Source: Wansuia hejianensis (GTDB lineage: Bacteria > Bacillota > Clostridia > Lachnospirales > Lachnospiraceae). From it: a DNA stretch of 64,000 nt. The translations under genes and the position numbers were made by a program. A model generated the notes under the pieces. The model saw only the letters and a program-made list of their open reading frames with translations. It was not told the origin of the DNA and ran no database searches. Below, piece after piece: positions 36,644 to 45,576 of the stretch; position 1 is the first letter of the stretch; each line of letters begins with the position of its first letter. The stretch covers positions 1,687,501 through 1,751,500 of the forward strand of contig NZ_CP060635.1 in assembly GCF_014337215.1 (NCBI RefSeq), in the 5' to 3' direction.

Positions 36644-36702
36644 GTTGGCACCTTATTCTCAAAGAATTCATGTATAATAAAGAGAATAAGGAGGAACTCT
36701 CA

Positions 36703-37044
36703 ATGTCACGTACTCAACGTAAATACGACCACGAATATAAGATCCAGGCTGTCAAACTTGCCAGAGAAATCGGCGGTGCTAAGGCAGCCAAAGAATTAGG
36801 TATTCCAGAAGGAACCATCCATACATGGCTGAAAGCAGTTAGAGCCGGTACATTGGATATTGGCGACGGTGCACATACTCCAGAAAGTGCCATGAGTCTC
36901 GCTGAGGAACTTGCTATGCTCCGCAAACGTGTTAAGGATCAGGATAAAGAAATCCGGCGTCTAAAAGAGGAAAATGAATTTCTCGAGGAAGCAAGTGCTT
37001 TTTTCGCAGCCAGCCGTCGGAAGTCAGCAAGAACCAAAGAATGA
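36703..37044 (+). CDS. IS3-family transposase OrfA
   Basis: A 113-residue helix-turn-helix protein (HEYKIQAVKLAREIGGAKAA, KELGIPEGTIHTWLK) with a C-terminal leucine-zipper-like coil (LRKRVKDQDKEIRRLKEENEFL). A longer frame starts at 36670, but AGGAGG precedes the ATG at 36703. Binds the inverted repeats and, fused to or coupled with OrfB, directs transposition. Confidence 0.9.
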   Translation: MSRTQRKYDHEYKIQAVKLAREIGGAKAAKELGIPEGTIHTWLKAVRAGTLDIGDGAHTPESAMSLAEELAMLRKRVKDQDKEIRRLKEENEFLEEASAFFAASRRKSARTKE

Positions 37045-37949
37045 TGTTCATTGCCATAAAAACGGAAGACGGCGCGATTAAGGGAAAACTCTCATTCTAT
37101 TGCCGGATGCTTGGTGTCAGCCGCCAGGGGTTCTACAAATATCTTGCTAATAAAGACCGGCCCTGGAAATATCAGGATCTCGCTGATGCTATGATAGCAA
37201 TCCATACTGAAGATGAATACAATGATACATATGGGCGCATTCGCATGTATCAGGCACTTCTCCTTAAGAAACCGGAAGGACTCAAGATTCCCAGTGAGCG
37301 AACCGTCTACAGGGTCATGGATGAAATAGGCCTTAGTCATCAACCAAAGCGTAAGCCGAATGGTATTACCAAGGCTGATCGGGAAGCTCGTAAGTCAGAT
37401 GATCTTCTGAAGCGAGATTTCAAATCCGACAAGCCACTTGAAAAATGTGTAACTGACATTACAGAAATCAAGGCTAAAGATGGGAAACTGTATGTTTCAG
37501 CTATCTTTGACTGCTTTGATTCCGGTGTCCTTGGTCTGGCAATGGAAACCAACATGAAAGCAACGTTGTGTGAGCATACCCTGGATAATGCCTATCTGGC
37601 ATATCCTGATCTGCGAGGGGCTATTGTACACTCTGACAGAGGAACACAATATACCAGTGAAACTTATCGTAAGGCTCTTGCTAAATACGGTATTATTCAA
37701 AGCATGAACAGTGCTGGTGGCAGGTGCCACGATAATGCCCGATGCGAAAGCATGTGGGCCAGAATGAAAAGTGAGCTTCTCTATGACCGCTACAATACGG
37801 AGACTATGACCATAGAGGAACTGAAGGTTCTCATTTGGAGATACTTCATCAGTTACTGGAATAACAGGAGGATCTGCTCTGCCAACGGTGGGCTTCCTCC
37901 GATAATTAAGCGACAGAGATACTACCAATCTCTGGAACAGGCTGCATAG
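37041..37949 (+). CDS. IS3-family transposase OrfB (DDE integrase)
   Basis: A 302-residue rve-type catalytic subunit with all three acidic residues visible: D in CVTDITEI, D in IVHSDRGTQYTS, E in RCHDNARCESMWARMKSEL. An N-terminal HTH_21 region precedes it. Its ATG overlaps the OrfA stop (ATGA), so translation may be coupled or frameshifted. Confidence 0.92.
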   Translation: MMFIAIKTEDGAIKGKLSFYCRMLGVSRQGFYKYLANKDRPWKYQDLADAMIAIHTEDEYNDTYGRIRMYQALLLKKPEGLKIPSERTVYRVMDEIGLSHQPKRKPNGITKADREARKSDDLLKRDFKSDKPLEKCVTDITEIKAKDGKLYVSAIFDCFDSGVLGLAMETNMKATLCEHTLDNAYLAYPDLRGAIVHSDRGTQYTSETYRKALAKYGIIQSMNSAGGRCHDNARCESMWARMKSELLYDRYNTETMTIEELKVLIWRYFISYWNNRRICSANGGLPPIIKRQRYYQSLEQAA

Positions 37950-37978
37950 GCAGTGATATCTTTGAGATAAATGTGTCA

Positions 37979-38021
37979 ACCAATATTGACAATATCATTT
38001 ATAACCAAATAAAATATTGGT
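37979..38021. repeat. inverted repeat next to the IS right end
   Basis: ACCAATATT at 37979-37987 and its complement at 38013-38021, 25 bp apart, in AT-rich DNA between the IS and the rlmD terminator. The outer bases TTGGT(T/C)AAC look like the IS end word, so part of it may be an old IS terminus. Confidence 0.4.
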
Positions 38022-38040
38022 CAACGAAAAGACAACTATG

Positions 38041-38077
38041 TAAAAAAATAAGCGTACCACTATTTCTAATGATACGC
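38041..38077 (-). terminator. intrinsic terminator of rlmD
   Basis: On the minus strand GCGTA..TACGC forms a hairpin with additional inner pairs, followed by TTATTTTTTT. It lies just after the stop of rlmD and comes from the element side of the junction. Confidence 0.7.
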
Positions 38078-38086
38078 CTATCCTCA

Positions 38087-39763
38087 TTAAATCACTTCAA
38101 AATGCTTCAACGCATCCTTTATCGCTTCCACCTTCTCTGCTGTCGGATGCTTCCTCGGCTGTTTCAATTCTTCTACCGCATTAGGAGCATCATACATCGG
38201 CAAGCCCAAATCTCTCTTTACCTCTGCGATATATGCGGTATGTACCTTGAAGCCATATTTAGCTTCTATGTACTCCTTTATCATTTTGTAGGTCACTCGT
38301 TCCTTGGGCTTGTATTCTTCGGCTCTTTTAGCGATATTATCAAGCGGAACTTTTCCCTCACCCTCGCCAAACTCAACTTTTACGTTGATATGTCCGTCTG
38401 GCTTTTTGTGGGAAAGCAGTACTACCGTCTCAACATGTACCGTCATCGGAAATTGATCCACCCCCCGCACCCTCACCATCTCATACCCTTCCCCGCACAA
38501 ATATTTCAAATCCCTTGCCAATGTGGCCGGATCACAGCTTACATACACGATCCTCTCAGGCTTCATCTGCACCATCGTCTCCAGCAGACTCTCCTCGCAC
38601 CCTTTCCTGGGCGGGTCCACTACGATCACATCAGCTCTTACTTTCTCTTTCTCATACAATTCCGGCAGAATTTCCTCTGCTTTCCCCACGTAGAATTCCG
38701 CATTCTCAATCCCATTTAGTTCTGCGTTTCGTCTGGCGTCTTCGACCGCCTGGGGCACGATTTCCACCCCATACACCTGTTTCGCCCTTTGCGCCAGGAA
38801 CAGTGAAATCGTCCCTATCCCACAATACAAATCCCATACAGTCTCTTCTCCTGTCAAGCCCGCGTATTCCAACGCCGTCTCATATAGTTTTTTCGTCTGC
38901 ACCGGATTGACTTGATAAAAGGAAAGCGGCGAAATCTGATACTTTACTTTCCCGATATGATCCGTTATATATCCATCTCCCCACACCTTCTGGTCCTTAT
39001 CGCCCATAATCACATTTGTCCGCCTGGTATTGCTGCTGAAGGTGATGCCTCTCATCCCCTCGATTCCGCAGAGCTTATCAATCAGCGCTTTTTTGGCCGG
39101 AAGTCCCGCCCCGTTTATCACCAGGCACACCATGAATTCACCGGTCGTAAATCCATACCGGATCAGCACATGCCTTACCAGCCCTTCGCCACTCATCTCA
39201 TCATAGGCCGGTATGTGATTTTCTTCCATCCAGCCCAGAATCCCGGACAAAATCTCTCCATTGGCCTCTGCTCCCAGCACGCAGTCCCTGCAGGGAATGA
39301 TCGTATGGGTACGGCCTGCATAAAATCCGGCCACTGCTTTTCCTTCTCTGTCGCATCCCACCGGAAACTGAGCCTTATTCCTGTACCGAAACGGCTGCTC
39401 CATACCAATGATCGGCTCCATCGGCACATCCTCAAATCCTCCGATCCGCATCAGATCGTTCCTGACCTTATCCTCCTTAAACCGAAGCTGCTCCCCATAA
39501 TCCAGCATCTGCAACTGACATCCTCCGCACTGCCGGGCAATCGGGCACACCGGTACCACCCGTTTCCCGGAAGGCTCCACAATCCTCATCAGCCTGCCAA
39601 ACCCGTAATTTTTTTTCGCCTTGACAATCTTCACCTCTGCCAGATCACCGATCACCGTATCCTTGACAAACAACGTATACCCGTCTGCCTTCCCGATACC
39701 CTCTCCCGTCTGGCTCATATCCTCAATTCGGATTATCACCACATCATTTTTTTGAAACTTCAT
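38087..39763 (-). CDS. rlmD: 23S rRNA (uracil-5-)-methyltransferase RlmD/RumA with element-derived tail
   Basis: A 558-residue TRAM-domain RNA methyltransferase: N-terminal TRAM, iron-sulfur cysteines in CPIARQCGGC and a later PCRDC, SAM site WDLYCGIGTISLF, catalytic Cys in VSCDPATLARDL. The natural end should come near HVETVVLLS (about residue 450); instead about 105 further residues follow (KPDGHINVKVEFGEG ... ALKHFEVI), a helical domain coming from the integrated element. The start at 39763 is chosen because GAGGG lies in the 3-codon longer form. The methylase core is complete, so activity is probably kept. Confidence 0.88.
   Translation of the reverse strand: MKFQKNDVVIIRIEDMSQTGEGIGKADGYTLFVKDTVIGDLAEVKIVKAKKNYGFGRLMRIVEPSGKRVVPVCPIARQCGGCQLQMLDYGEQLRFKEDKVRNDLMRIGGFEDVPMEPIIGMEQPFRYRNKAQFPVGCDREGKAVAGFYAGRTHTIIPCRDCVLGAEANGEILSGILGWMEENHIPAYDEMSGEGLVRHVLIRYGFTTGEFMVCLVINGAGLPAKKALIDKLCGIEGMRGITFSSNTRRTNVIMGDKDQKVWGDGYITDHIGKVKYQISPLSFYQVNPVQTKKLYETALEYAGLTGEETVWDLYCGIGTISLFLAQRAKQVYGVEIVPQAVEDARRNAELNGIENAEFYVGKAEEILPELYEKEKVRADVIVVDPPRKGCEESLLETMVQMKPERIVYVSCDPATLARDLKYLCGEGYEMVRVRGVDQFPMTVHVETVVLLSHKKPDGHINVKVEFGEGEGKVPLDNIAKRAEEYKPKERVTYKMIKEYIEAKYGFKVHTAYIAEVKRDLGLPMYDAPNAVEELKQPRKHPTAEKVEAIKDALKHFEVI
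38405..38413. repeat. candidate right attachment core in rlmD
   Basis: TTTGTGGGA, the same word as at 18455-18463, in the LSHK codons of rlmD. The 3' end of rumA/rlmD is a known integration site for conjugative elements with serine recombinases in Firmicutes. Confidence 0.45.
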
Positions 39764-39945
39764 CTTTCCCATCCCTCTTTCTCTGTTCCGCCGCTATCTG
39801 CCTCTGGGCGTAGCTTACAGCAGGACGCCCCATCACTCATCCTCTGCAGGTATACATCCATCTAATACATCTGCCTGAATGCCCCGCTGCCACCGTCTTC
39901 TCCCCGCCGCCCGGATTAATTTTTCAACACTAAATTTCTTCCCTT

Positions 39946-39982
39946 AAAAAAGGACGCGGCCGGAACACCCCGCCTCGTCCTT
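39946..39982 (-). terminator. intrinsic terminator of the HtrA-like/yhaM operon
   Basis: On the minus strand AGGACG..CGTCCT with a GC-rich inner part, followed by TTTTTT, 20 bp after the yhaM stop. It separates yhaM from rlmD. Confidence 0.75.
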
Positions 39983-40001
39983 CCATCATAACCCTATAGC
40001 T

Positions 40002-40949
40002 TCAAATCTCTCCCGTCTTCCGGATATTTGACTCAAAGATCCTGTTATACCCCAGCCATTCGCCGGAATCATCCGCGGCCGCCAGCACCTCTGTCAGAGT
40101 CTCCATCCGCGCGTCTGTATTATCCGCCAGGTTCAGCGCCAGCGCCTCTGCCAATGCCGGTTTTTTCGGCGAACCGTATTCCAGCTCCCCGTGATGGGCC
40201 AGTATACAGTGCTTCAGTTCGTTCTCCAGCTGTTCTGGAAATCCAGGAATCCCGGCAGCCCCGTCATGTACCATTTCCGCCCCGATCATAATATGTCCCA
40301 GGAGCTGTCCGTCGTCCGTATAATCATTCTGCGGAAACGCCGATAATTCCTTCGTCTTGCCGATATCATGAAAGATCGCCGCGGTAATCAGCAAATCTCT
40401 GTTCAGGACCGGATACGCCTTCGTGTAATACTGACACAGCCGTGTCACGCTCAGGGTATGCTCCAGCAGCCCCCCGATAAATCCGTGGTGGACGCTCTTC
40501 GCAGCAGAACTGCCTTTAAACCGCTTGATAAATCCCTGGTCCTCCACATAATACCGTTTGAGAAGCGCAGACAGATAAGGGTTCTGCACACTCTCCACAT
40601 AAGAAAGCAGCTCCTGGTACATCTGTTCCACATCATATTTGCTGGCGGGCAGATAATCTGCCGGGTTATACTCGCCCTCAGCAGCCCTGCGCACCCGCTT
40701 GATGGACACCTGCAGCGCTCCCGCAAAGCTGGTCACATCGCCCATCACTTCTATGTAATCCAGGATGTCGAATTCATCGATCCCAAAGGAGTTCGGCTCC
40801 CAGATCTTGCCATCGATCGTCCCTGTCTTGTCCTGCAAAATCACATTTTCATAAGGTTTGCCATTCTTGGTCACGGCAGACTGCCTGAATTTACACAGAT
40901 AAATCCCCGCAATTCTCGTTCCCTCATGCAGTTCCCTGATATATTTCAT
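40002..40949 (-). CDS. yhaM: 3'-5' exoribonuclease YhaM (OB + HD domains)
   Basis: A 315-residue protein: N-terminal OB-like domain (YENVILQDKTGTIDGKIWEPN) and C-terminal HD domain with HTLSVTRLC, HDIGKTKEL, HCILAHHGELEYGSPKKP. The HD histidines bind metal for exonuclease action on RNA and DNA. Co-transcribed after the HtrA-like gene (20-nt gap). Confidence 0.9.
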   Translation of the reverse strand: MKYIRELHEGTRIAGIYLCKFRQSAVTKNGKPYENVILQDKTGTIDGKIWEPNSFGIDEFDILDYIEVMGDVTSFAGALQVSIKRVRRAAEGEYNPADYLPASKYDVEQMYQELLSYVESVQNPYLSALLKRYYVEDQGFIKRFKGSSAAKSVHHGFIGGLLEHTLSVTRLCQYYTKAYPVLNRDLLITAAIFHDIGKTKELSAFPQNDYTDDGQLLGHIMIGAEMVHDGAAGIPGFPEQLENELKHCILAHHGELEYGSPKKPALAEALALNLADNTDARMETLTEVLAAADDSGEWLGYNRIFESNIRKTGEI

Positions 40950-40969
40950 AATAATTCTCCTCTTTCTCT

Positions 40970-42259
40970 CTATATCTCGCCGGCTGTCACATCGATCTCC
41001 ATTTCGACGTAGCCTTCCGCCCCCTTGCGCATGACGGTCACCTTCACCGCCTGTCCGGGCGCCAGCTTTGTAAGGCTGTCGTGATACTGCTTAATAGTGC
41101 TTATCTTCTCCTCTCCGACCTTCACAATAACGTCATACTCCTTGATCCCGGAAAGCATGGCAGGCGAATCCGCCTGTACGGCAGTCACCAGCACCCCTTT
41201 CGGGATTCCCGTCTTCTCCGCGATCTGTGCGGTCACGTCCTGGCCCTTGATGCCGATGTACGCCTGGCTCTCGTTATTGGACAACCGTTCGATCAGCTCC
41301 TTGATCTGGGAAATCGCCAGCCCTGTAATGATATTCTTATCCTCTGAGCTGTAGCTCTGGGCGATAATTCCCACAATCTCCCCGTCCAGATTCACCAGCA
41401 CGCCGCTGCCCTCCTTGCTGCCCAAAATGTCTGTGGTCAGCAGGTTATATTCAGTATCCAGCGTGGAAATCTTATTATTCACTGAAGTGATGACCCCATA
41501 TGCCACAGAATTACTGTATCCGATAGGGCTTCCCAGCGCCAGTATCGGCTCGCCCTGTGAGACGCTGTAAGAGCTTCCCAGCGGTGCGACCTCCAGATTC
41601 TCCTGCGTGTCCGCGCTGATATCCGCCAGAGCGACCCGCAGGATCGCCAGTCCCGTATTGGCGTCATGCTTCTGGAAAATAGCATCTGTCATAGTTCCGT
41701 CATAGAACGTCACCTGTATCCGTTCCACATTTTCCACAATCCTGTACTCCGTCAGGATGAACAGATCCTGGCCGTTATCTGCAACCACGAGGCCCGAAAT
41801 CTGCTGCTGGTTCTCATAGTTCTGGTTAAAATAATCCATCTGGTTCGTGATGCCAATCACAGTCACCAGCGCATGCTTCGGCTTCTCCGCCACAGCCAGC
41901 ATGTCCTTATACAGCTGCTTATATTCTGTCAGCCCGATGGCCGGAACCGGTTCCGGCGTGGCCTGCGGCGTATCCACAACCGTCGGGGTGGGGGTGGCTT
42001 CAGGCGTCGCTGTGGCCGTCGGCTCCTCATCCGCGGGAATATTCACTTTGGGTGGTTCCTCGCTGGTGCCCAGAACCTGCTCTGCAACCGGAACCATTTT
42101 CACGAACACAAAAGCGGCGATAATGCCCGCAGCTACAGCTGCAGCCGCCACTCCCGCGATCTTCAGCAGCAGCGCCCGTTTGTCCAGCGGTTTCTTTTTA
42201 ATAATCTCTTTCATAAAACTGTAGGGTTTTTTCTCCTGGTTATCCTCTTTGTTTTCCAT
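40970..42259 (-). CDS. HtrA/DegP-like membrane protein with PDZ domain, degenerate protease
   Basis: A 429-residue protein: cytoplasmic N-terminus, one membrane helix (AGVAAAAVAAGIIAAFVFV), Pro/Thr-rich linker, trypsin-like domain, C-terminal PDZ (IPKGVLVTAVQADSPAMLSG). The protease domain keeps the aspartate block (DANTGLAIL), but the usual NYHV histidine site reads LTEYRIVEN and the usual GNSGGP serine site reads KEGSGVLVN. His, and probably the nucleophile in its normal position, are replaced, so it is likely a non-catalytic sensor or scaffold. Start at 42259 after GGGGGA instead of the 12-residue longer frame. Confidence 0.82.
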   Translation of the reverse strand: MENKEDNQEKKPYSFMKEIIKKKPLDKRALLLKIAGVAAAAVAAGIIAAFVFVKMVPVAEQVLGTSEEPPKVNIPADEEPTATATPEATPTPTVVDTPQATPEPVPAIGLTEYKQLYKDMLAVAEKPKHALVTVIGITNQMDYFNQNYENQQQISGLVVADNGQDLFILTEYRIVENVERIQVTFYDGTMTDAIFQKHDANTGLAILRVALADISADTQENLEVAPLGSSYSVSQGEPILALGSPIGYSNSVAYGVITSVNNKISTLDTEYNLLTTDILGSKEGSGVLVNLDGEIVGIIAQSYSSEDKNIITGLAISQIKELIERLSNNESQAYIGIKGQDVTAQIAEKTGIPKGVLVTAVQADSPAMLSGIKEYDVIVKVGEEKISTIKQYHDSLTKLAPGQAVKVTVMRKGAEGYVEMEIDVTAGEI

Positions 42260-42477
42260 CAGTAAAGTCCCCCATTTTAAGAATACCGGAAGCAATCCCG
42301 GCGCCGGCGCCTGAAGAGGCGGGGCAGGGCGCTTCTCCCATTATTAAAACCTGGATATTCCTGAAATATTTTATCAGAAACATATGAACAATCTATGAAT
42401 AATTTCTCACAAAAATCCCTTTTCTATTGGGGTTTTTTAGAGTACAATAGACATTAGAAAATGTAAAGGAAATGATT

Positions 42478-44856
42478 ATGAACCAAAAAGCGTTAAAAAC
42501 ACTGGAATACCATAAAATTATCAATATGCTGCTTCAGCACGCCTCCTCCCCCATGGGCCAGGAGCTCTGCCGGCAGCTGACACCCTCCGATGACCTGAAT
42601 GTGGTCCGGGGCATGCAGCGCCAGACCCATGATGCGCTGAGCCGCCTGTTCCGCAAGGGCCATATTTCTTTCGGCAGCGCCAGGGACATCCGGCCCTCTC
42701 TGAAGCGCCTGGCCATCGGCAGCTCTCTGAACCAGTCAGAGCTTCTGTCCATTGCCTCTCTTCTGGAAAATACCGCCCGGGTAAAATCTTACGGACGTCA
42801 TGAAAATGCTGACACGGCCGGCGACAGTCTGGACCCTCTGTTTGACTCGCTGGAGCCGCTGACCCCTCTCTCTGCAGAGATCCGCCGCTGCATCCTGGCG
42901 GAGGATGAGATCAGCGATGACGCCAGCCCCGGCCTGCGCCAGGTCCGCCGTTCTATCAAGGCCAGCGGCGACCGGATTCATACCCAGCTGAACAACCTGA
43001 TCAACGGCTCCCTGCGCACTTACCTGCAGGACGCCGTCGTTACCATGCGGAACGGCCGGTACTGCATCCCTGTTAAATCAGAATACCGTTCCCAGGTACC
43101 CGGCATGATTCACGACCAGTCCTCCACAGGCTCAACGATCTTCGTGGAGCCTATGGCTATCGTGAAACTGAACAACGATATCCGGGAGCTGGAATTAAAG
43201 GAAGAAAAAGAGATCGAAATCATCCTGGCCACGCTCAGCCAACAGGCCGCCCAATACACAGAGCTTCTTCAGTACGACCTGGAAAATATGGTCGAACTGG
43301 ATTTCATATTCGCACGGGCCGGCCTGGCTATGGAAATGAACGCCACTGAACCGCTGTTTAATACCGACGGGATCATCAGCCTGCGGAAAGCGAGACATCC
43401 GCTCATTGAAAGGCGCCAGGTGGTCCCTATTGATCTCACTCTTGGAGAAGCCTTTGACCTTTTAATCGTCACAGGCCCCAACACCGGTGGAAAAACCGTT
43501 TCACTGAAGACTGTGGGGCTTTTGTCCCTGATGGGCCAGTCCGGCCTTCACATACCGGCTCTGGACCGCTCCCGGCTGTCCATTTTTACGGAAATTTACG
43601 CGGATATCGGGGATGAACAGAGCATTGAACAATCACTGAGCACCTTTTCCTCCCACATGACCAATGTGGTTTCGTTCCTGGAAAAGGCAGACCGGCAGTC
43701 CCTGGTACTTTTTGACGAGCTGGGAGCCGGAACCGACCCCACGGAAGGCGCCGCCCTCGCAATCGCCATCCTCTCCCACCTGCACCAGCAGGGAATCCGG
43801 ACGATGGCCACCACTCACTACAGCGAATTAAAAATCTACGCCCTTTCCACAGAAGGAGTCGAGAACGCCTGCTGTGAATTTGACGTGGAGACACTGCGTC
43901 CCACCTACCGTCTGCTGGTCGGCGTTCCAGGAAAAAGCAACGCATTTGCCATCTCCGGCAAACTGGGCCTGCCGGACTACATCATAAAGGCAGCCAGGGA
44001 ACAGATCAGTGAGCAGGATGAATCCTTTGAAGACGTTCTGACCACCCTGGAGCAGAACCGGATCGCCATGGAACGGGAACAACAGGAGCTGGAGAAGACC
44101 CGTGCGGAGGTCGAAGCCCTGAAGAGCCAGATTTCCGAAAAGCAGGAAAAACTCACCTCCCAGAGGGACCGCATTCTCCAAAAGGCTAATGAAGAGGCTC
44201 ACGCCATCCTGCGGGAAGCAAAAGAATATGCCGACCAGACCATGCGGGATTTCCAGAAATTCGGCAAGGCCGGGATCTCCGTCAAAGAGATGGAAAAACG
44301 GCGCTCCGACCTCCGGGAAAAGCTAGACCAGACAGGTAAGAAAATCTCTGTGAAGCCTGATCCGCGCCCGGTTTCCAACCTGAAGCCCAAGGACCTGTCA
44401 ATCGGTGACTCCGTAAAAGTGCTGAGCATGAATGTAAAGGGCACCGTCAGCACGCGCCCGGATGCAAAGGGCAACCTTTTCGTTCAGATGGGCATCATCC
44501 GTTCCAAAGTGAACATTTCCGACCTGCAGCTGATCGACGAACCCGTCATCACCGGCGGCGGAATGAGCCGCACCGGCTCCGGTAAGATTAAAATGTCCAA
44601 ATCCAGCTCTGTAAAGACGGAGCTCAACCTGCTGGGCAAGACTGTGGACGAAGCCGTTGCAGAACTAGACAAATATCTGGACGACGCCTATCTCGCTCAT
44701 CTCCCCAGCGTCCGCATCGTGCATGGCAAGGGCACGGGCGCTCTCCGCAAGGGGGTTCACGCGTATTTAAGGACTCAGAAGCACATCTCAGACTATCACC
44801 TGGCCGAATTCGGCGAGGGAGATGCCGGAGTCACCATCGTAACGTTTAAAAAATAA
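42478..44856 (+). CDS. mutS2: endonuclease MutS2
   Basis: A 792-residue MutS-family protein: N-terminal core/lever domains, ATPase with Walker A GPNTGGKT near residue 332 and DELGAGTDPTEGAALA, TTHYSELK, a long coiled coil, KOW-like linker and a C-terminal Smr nuclease domain (NLLGKTVDEAVAELDKYL, VRIVHGKGTGALRKGVHAYL). MutS2 limits recombination and acts on collided ribosomes. AAAGGA suits the ATG at 42478 rather than 42472. Confidence 0.95.
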   Translation: MNQKALKTLEYHKIINMLLQHASSPMGQELCRQLTPSDDLNVVRGMQRQTHDALSRLFRKGHISFGSARDIRPSLKRLAIGSSLNQSELLSIASLLENTARVKSYGRHENADTAGDSLDPLFDSLEPLTPLSAEIRRCILAEDEISDDASPGLRQVRRSIKASGDRIHTQLNNLINGSLRTYLQDAVVTMRNGRYCIPVKSEYRSQVPGMIHDQSSTGSTIFVEPMAIVKLNNDIRELELKEEKEIEIILATLSQQAAQYTELLQYDLENMVELDFIFARAGLAMEMNATEPLFNTDGIISLRKARHPLIERRQVVPIDLTLGEAFDLLIVTGPNTGGKTVSLKTVGLLSLMGQSGLHIPALDRSRLSIFTEIYADIGDEQSIEQSLSTFSSHMTNVVSFLEKADRQSLVLFDELGAGTDPTEGAALAIAILSHLHQQGIRTMATTHYSELKIYALSTEGVENACCEFDVETLRPTYRLLVGVPGKSNAFAISGKLGLPDYIIKAAREQISEQDESFEDVLTTLEQNRIAMEREQQELEKTRAEVEALKSQISEKQEKLTSQRDRILQKANEEAHAILREAKEYADQTMRDFQKFGKAGISVKEMEKRRSDLREKLDQTGKKISVKPDPRPVSNLKPKDLSIGDSVKVLSMNVKGTVSTRPDAKGNLFVQMGIIRSKVNISDLQLIDEPVITGGGMSRTGSGKIKMSKSSSVKTELNLLGKTVDEAVAELDKYLDDAYLAHLPSVRIVHGKGTGALRKGVHAYLRTQKHISDYHLAEFGEGDAGVTIVTFKK

Positions 44857-44871
44857 GAGGAGGTTTTATGA

Positions 44872-45576
44872 ATGGTTGCCAAACAGAAAATTCTCATCGT
44901 AGATGATGATAACAATATAGCAGAACTCATTTCTCTTTACCTGACAAAAGAATGCTTTGAATGCATGATCGTCAACGACGGCGAAGAAGCCCTCAGCGTC
45001 CTTGGCACCTTCCAGCCCAACCTGATCCTGCTGGATCTGATGCTTCCGGGCATGGACGGCTACCAGGTCTGCCGGGAGGTCCGCCATAAGTCCAACACAC
45101 CGATCATCATGCTTTCCGCCAAGGGAGAGATTTTTGATAAGGTGCTGGGGCTGGAGCTGGGCGCGGATGATTACATTATTAAGCCCTTTGACTCCAAAGA
45201 GCTGGTCGCGCGGGTTAAGGCGGTACTCCGCCGTTTTCAGCCCGCTCCCAGCCAGACGGTTTCCCAGACCAACGGAAAATATGTTGAATATCCCGATCTG
45301 ATCATCAACCAGACCAACTACTCCGTTCTGTACAAGGGGGAGACCGTGGATATGCCGCCGAAGGAGCTGGAGCTTCTCTACTTCCTGGCTTCCTCCCCCA
45401 ACCAAGTCTTCACCCGGGAACAGCTTCTGGACCACATATGGGGCTATGAATACATAGGAGACACCCGGACTGTGGACGTACATATCAAGCGGCTCCGGGA
45501 AAAGATCAAGGATCACGCCAACTGGTCCATCAGCACCGTGTGGGGAATCGGCTATAAATTCGAGGTCAAATCATAA
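44872..45576 (+). CDS. OmpR-family response regulator
   Basis: A 234-residue regulator. Receiver domain with acidic pocket D12/D13, phospho-acceptor D55 (LILLDLMLPGMDG) and Lys in IIKPFD; C-terminal winged helix (VFTREQLLDHIWGYEYIGDTRTVDVHIKRLREKI). AGGAGG is 8 nt from the ATG. It directly follows mutS2 and overlaps its histidine kinase. Confidence 0.93.
   Translation: MVAKQKILIVDDDNNIAELISLYLTKECFECMIVNDGEEALSVLGTFQPNLILLDLMLPGMDGYQVCREVRHKSNTPIIMLSAKGEIFDKVLGLELGADDYIIKPFDSKELVARVKAVLRRFQPAPSQTVSQTNGKYVEYPDLIINQTNYSVLYKGETVDMPPKELELLYFLASSPNQVFTREQLLDHIWGYEYIGDTRTVDVHIKRLREKIKDHANWSISTVWGIGYKFEVKS

Larger units (their letters stand above)
36644..37980 (+). mobile_element. IS3-family insertion sequence (two-frame transposase)
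   Basis: About 1.34 kb with imperfect terminal inverted repeats of 27 bp (36644-36670 and 37954-37980, 21 of 27 matching, sharing TCTCAAAGA). Both transposase genes are intact. No clear 3-bp target duplication is seen, and the two flanks belong to different sequences (intron protein on the left, element end on the right), which points to a deletion next to the IS after it inserted. Confidence 0.85.
18455..38413. mobile_element. integrative conjugative element in rlmD (Tn1549/CD1110-like, degraded)
   Basis: About 20 kb bounded by the serine recombinase on the left and the rlmD gene on the right. Cargo: MazF-like protein, sigma-like regulator, arsenic operon. Transfer genes present: CHAP/lysozyme hydrolase, sortase B, VirB4, PrgI, VirB6-like, Maff2 and the C-terminus of a VirD4 coupling protein. 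Missing: relaxase, the rest of VirD4, and the remaining mobilisation and replication genes, lost around a group II intron/IS3 double insertion. The exact ends are inferred from the matching tails of recombinase and RlmD; nearly everything inside is on the minus strand. Confidence 0.75.

Noticed and set aside
38515..39865. Plus-strand frames opposite rlmD
   Set aside because: rlmD shows complete family motifs; the opposite frames show none.
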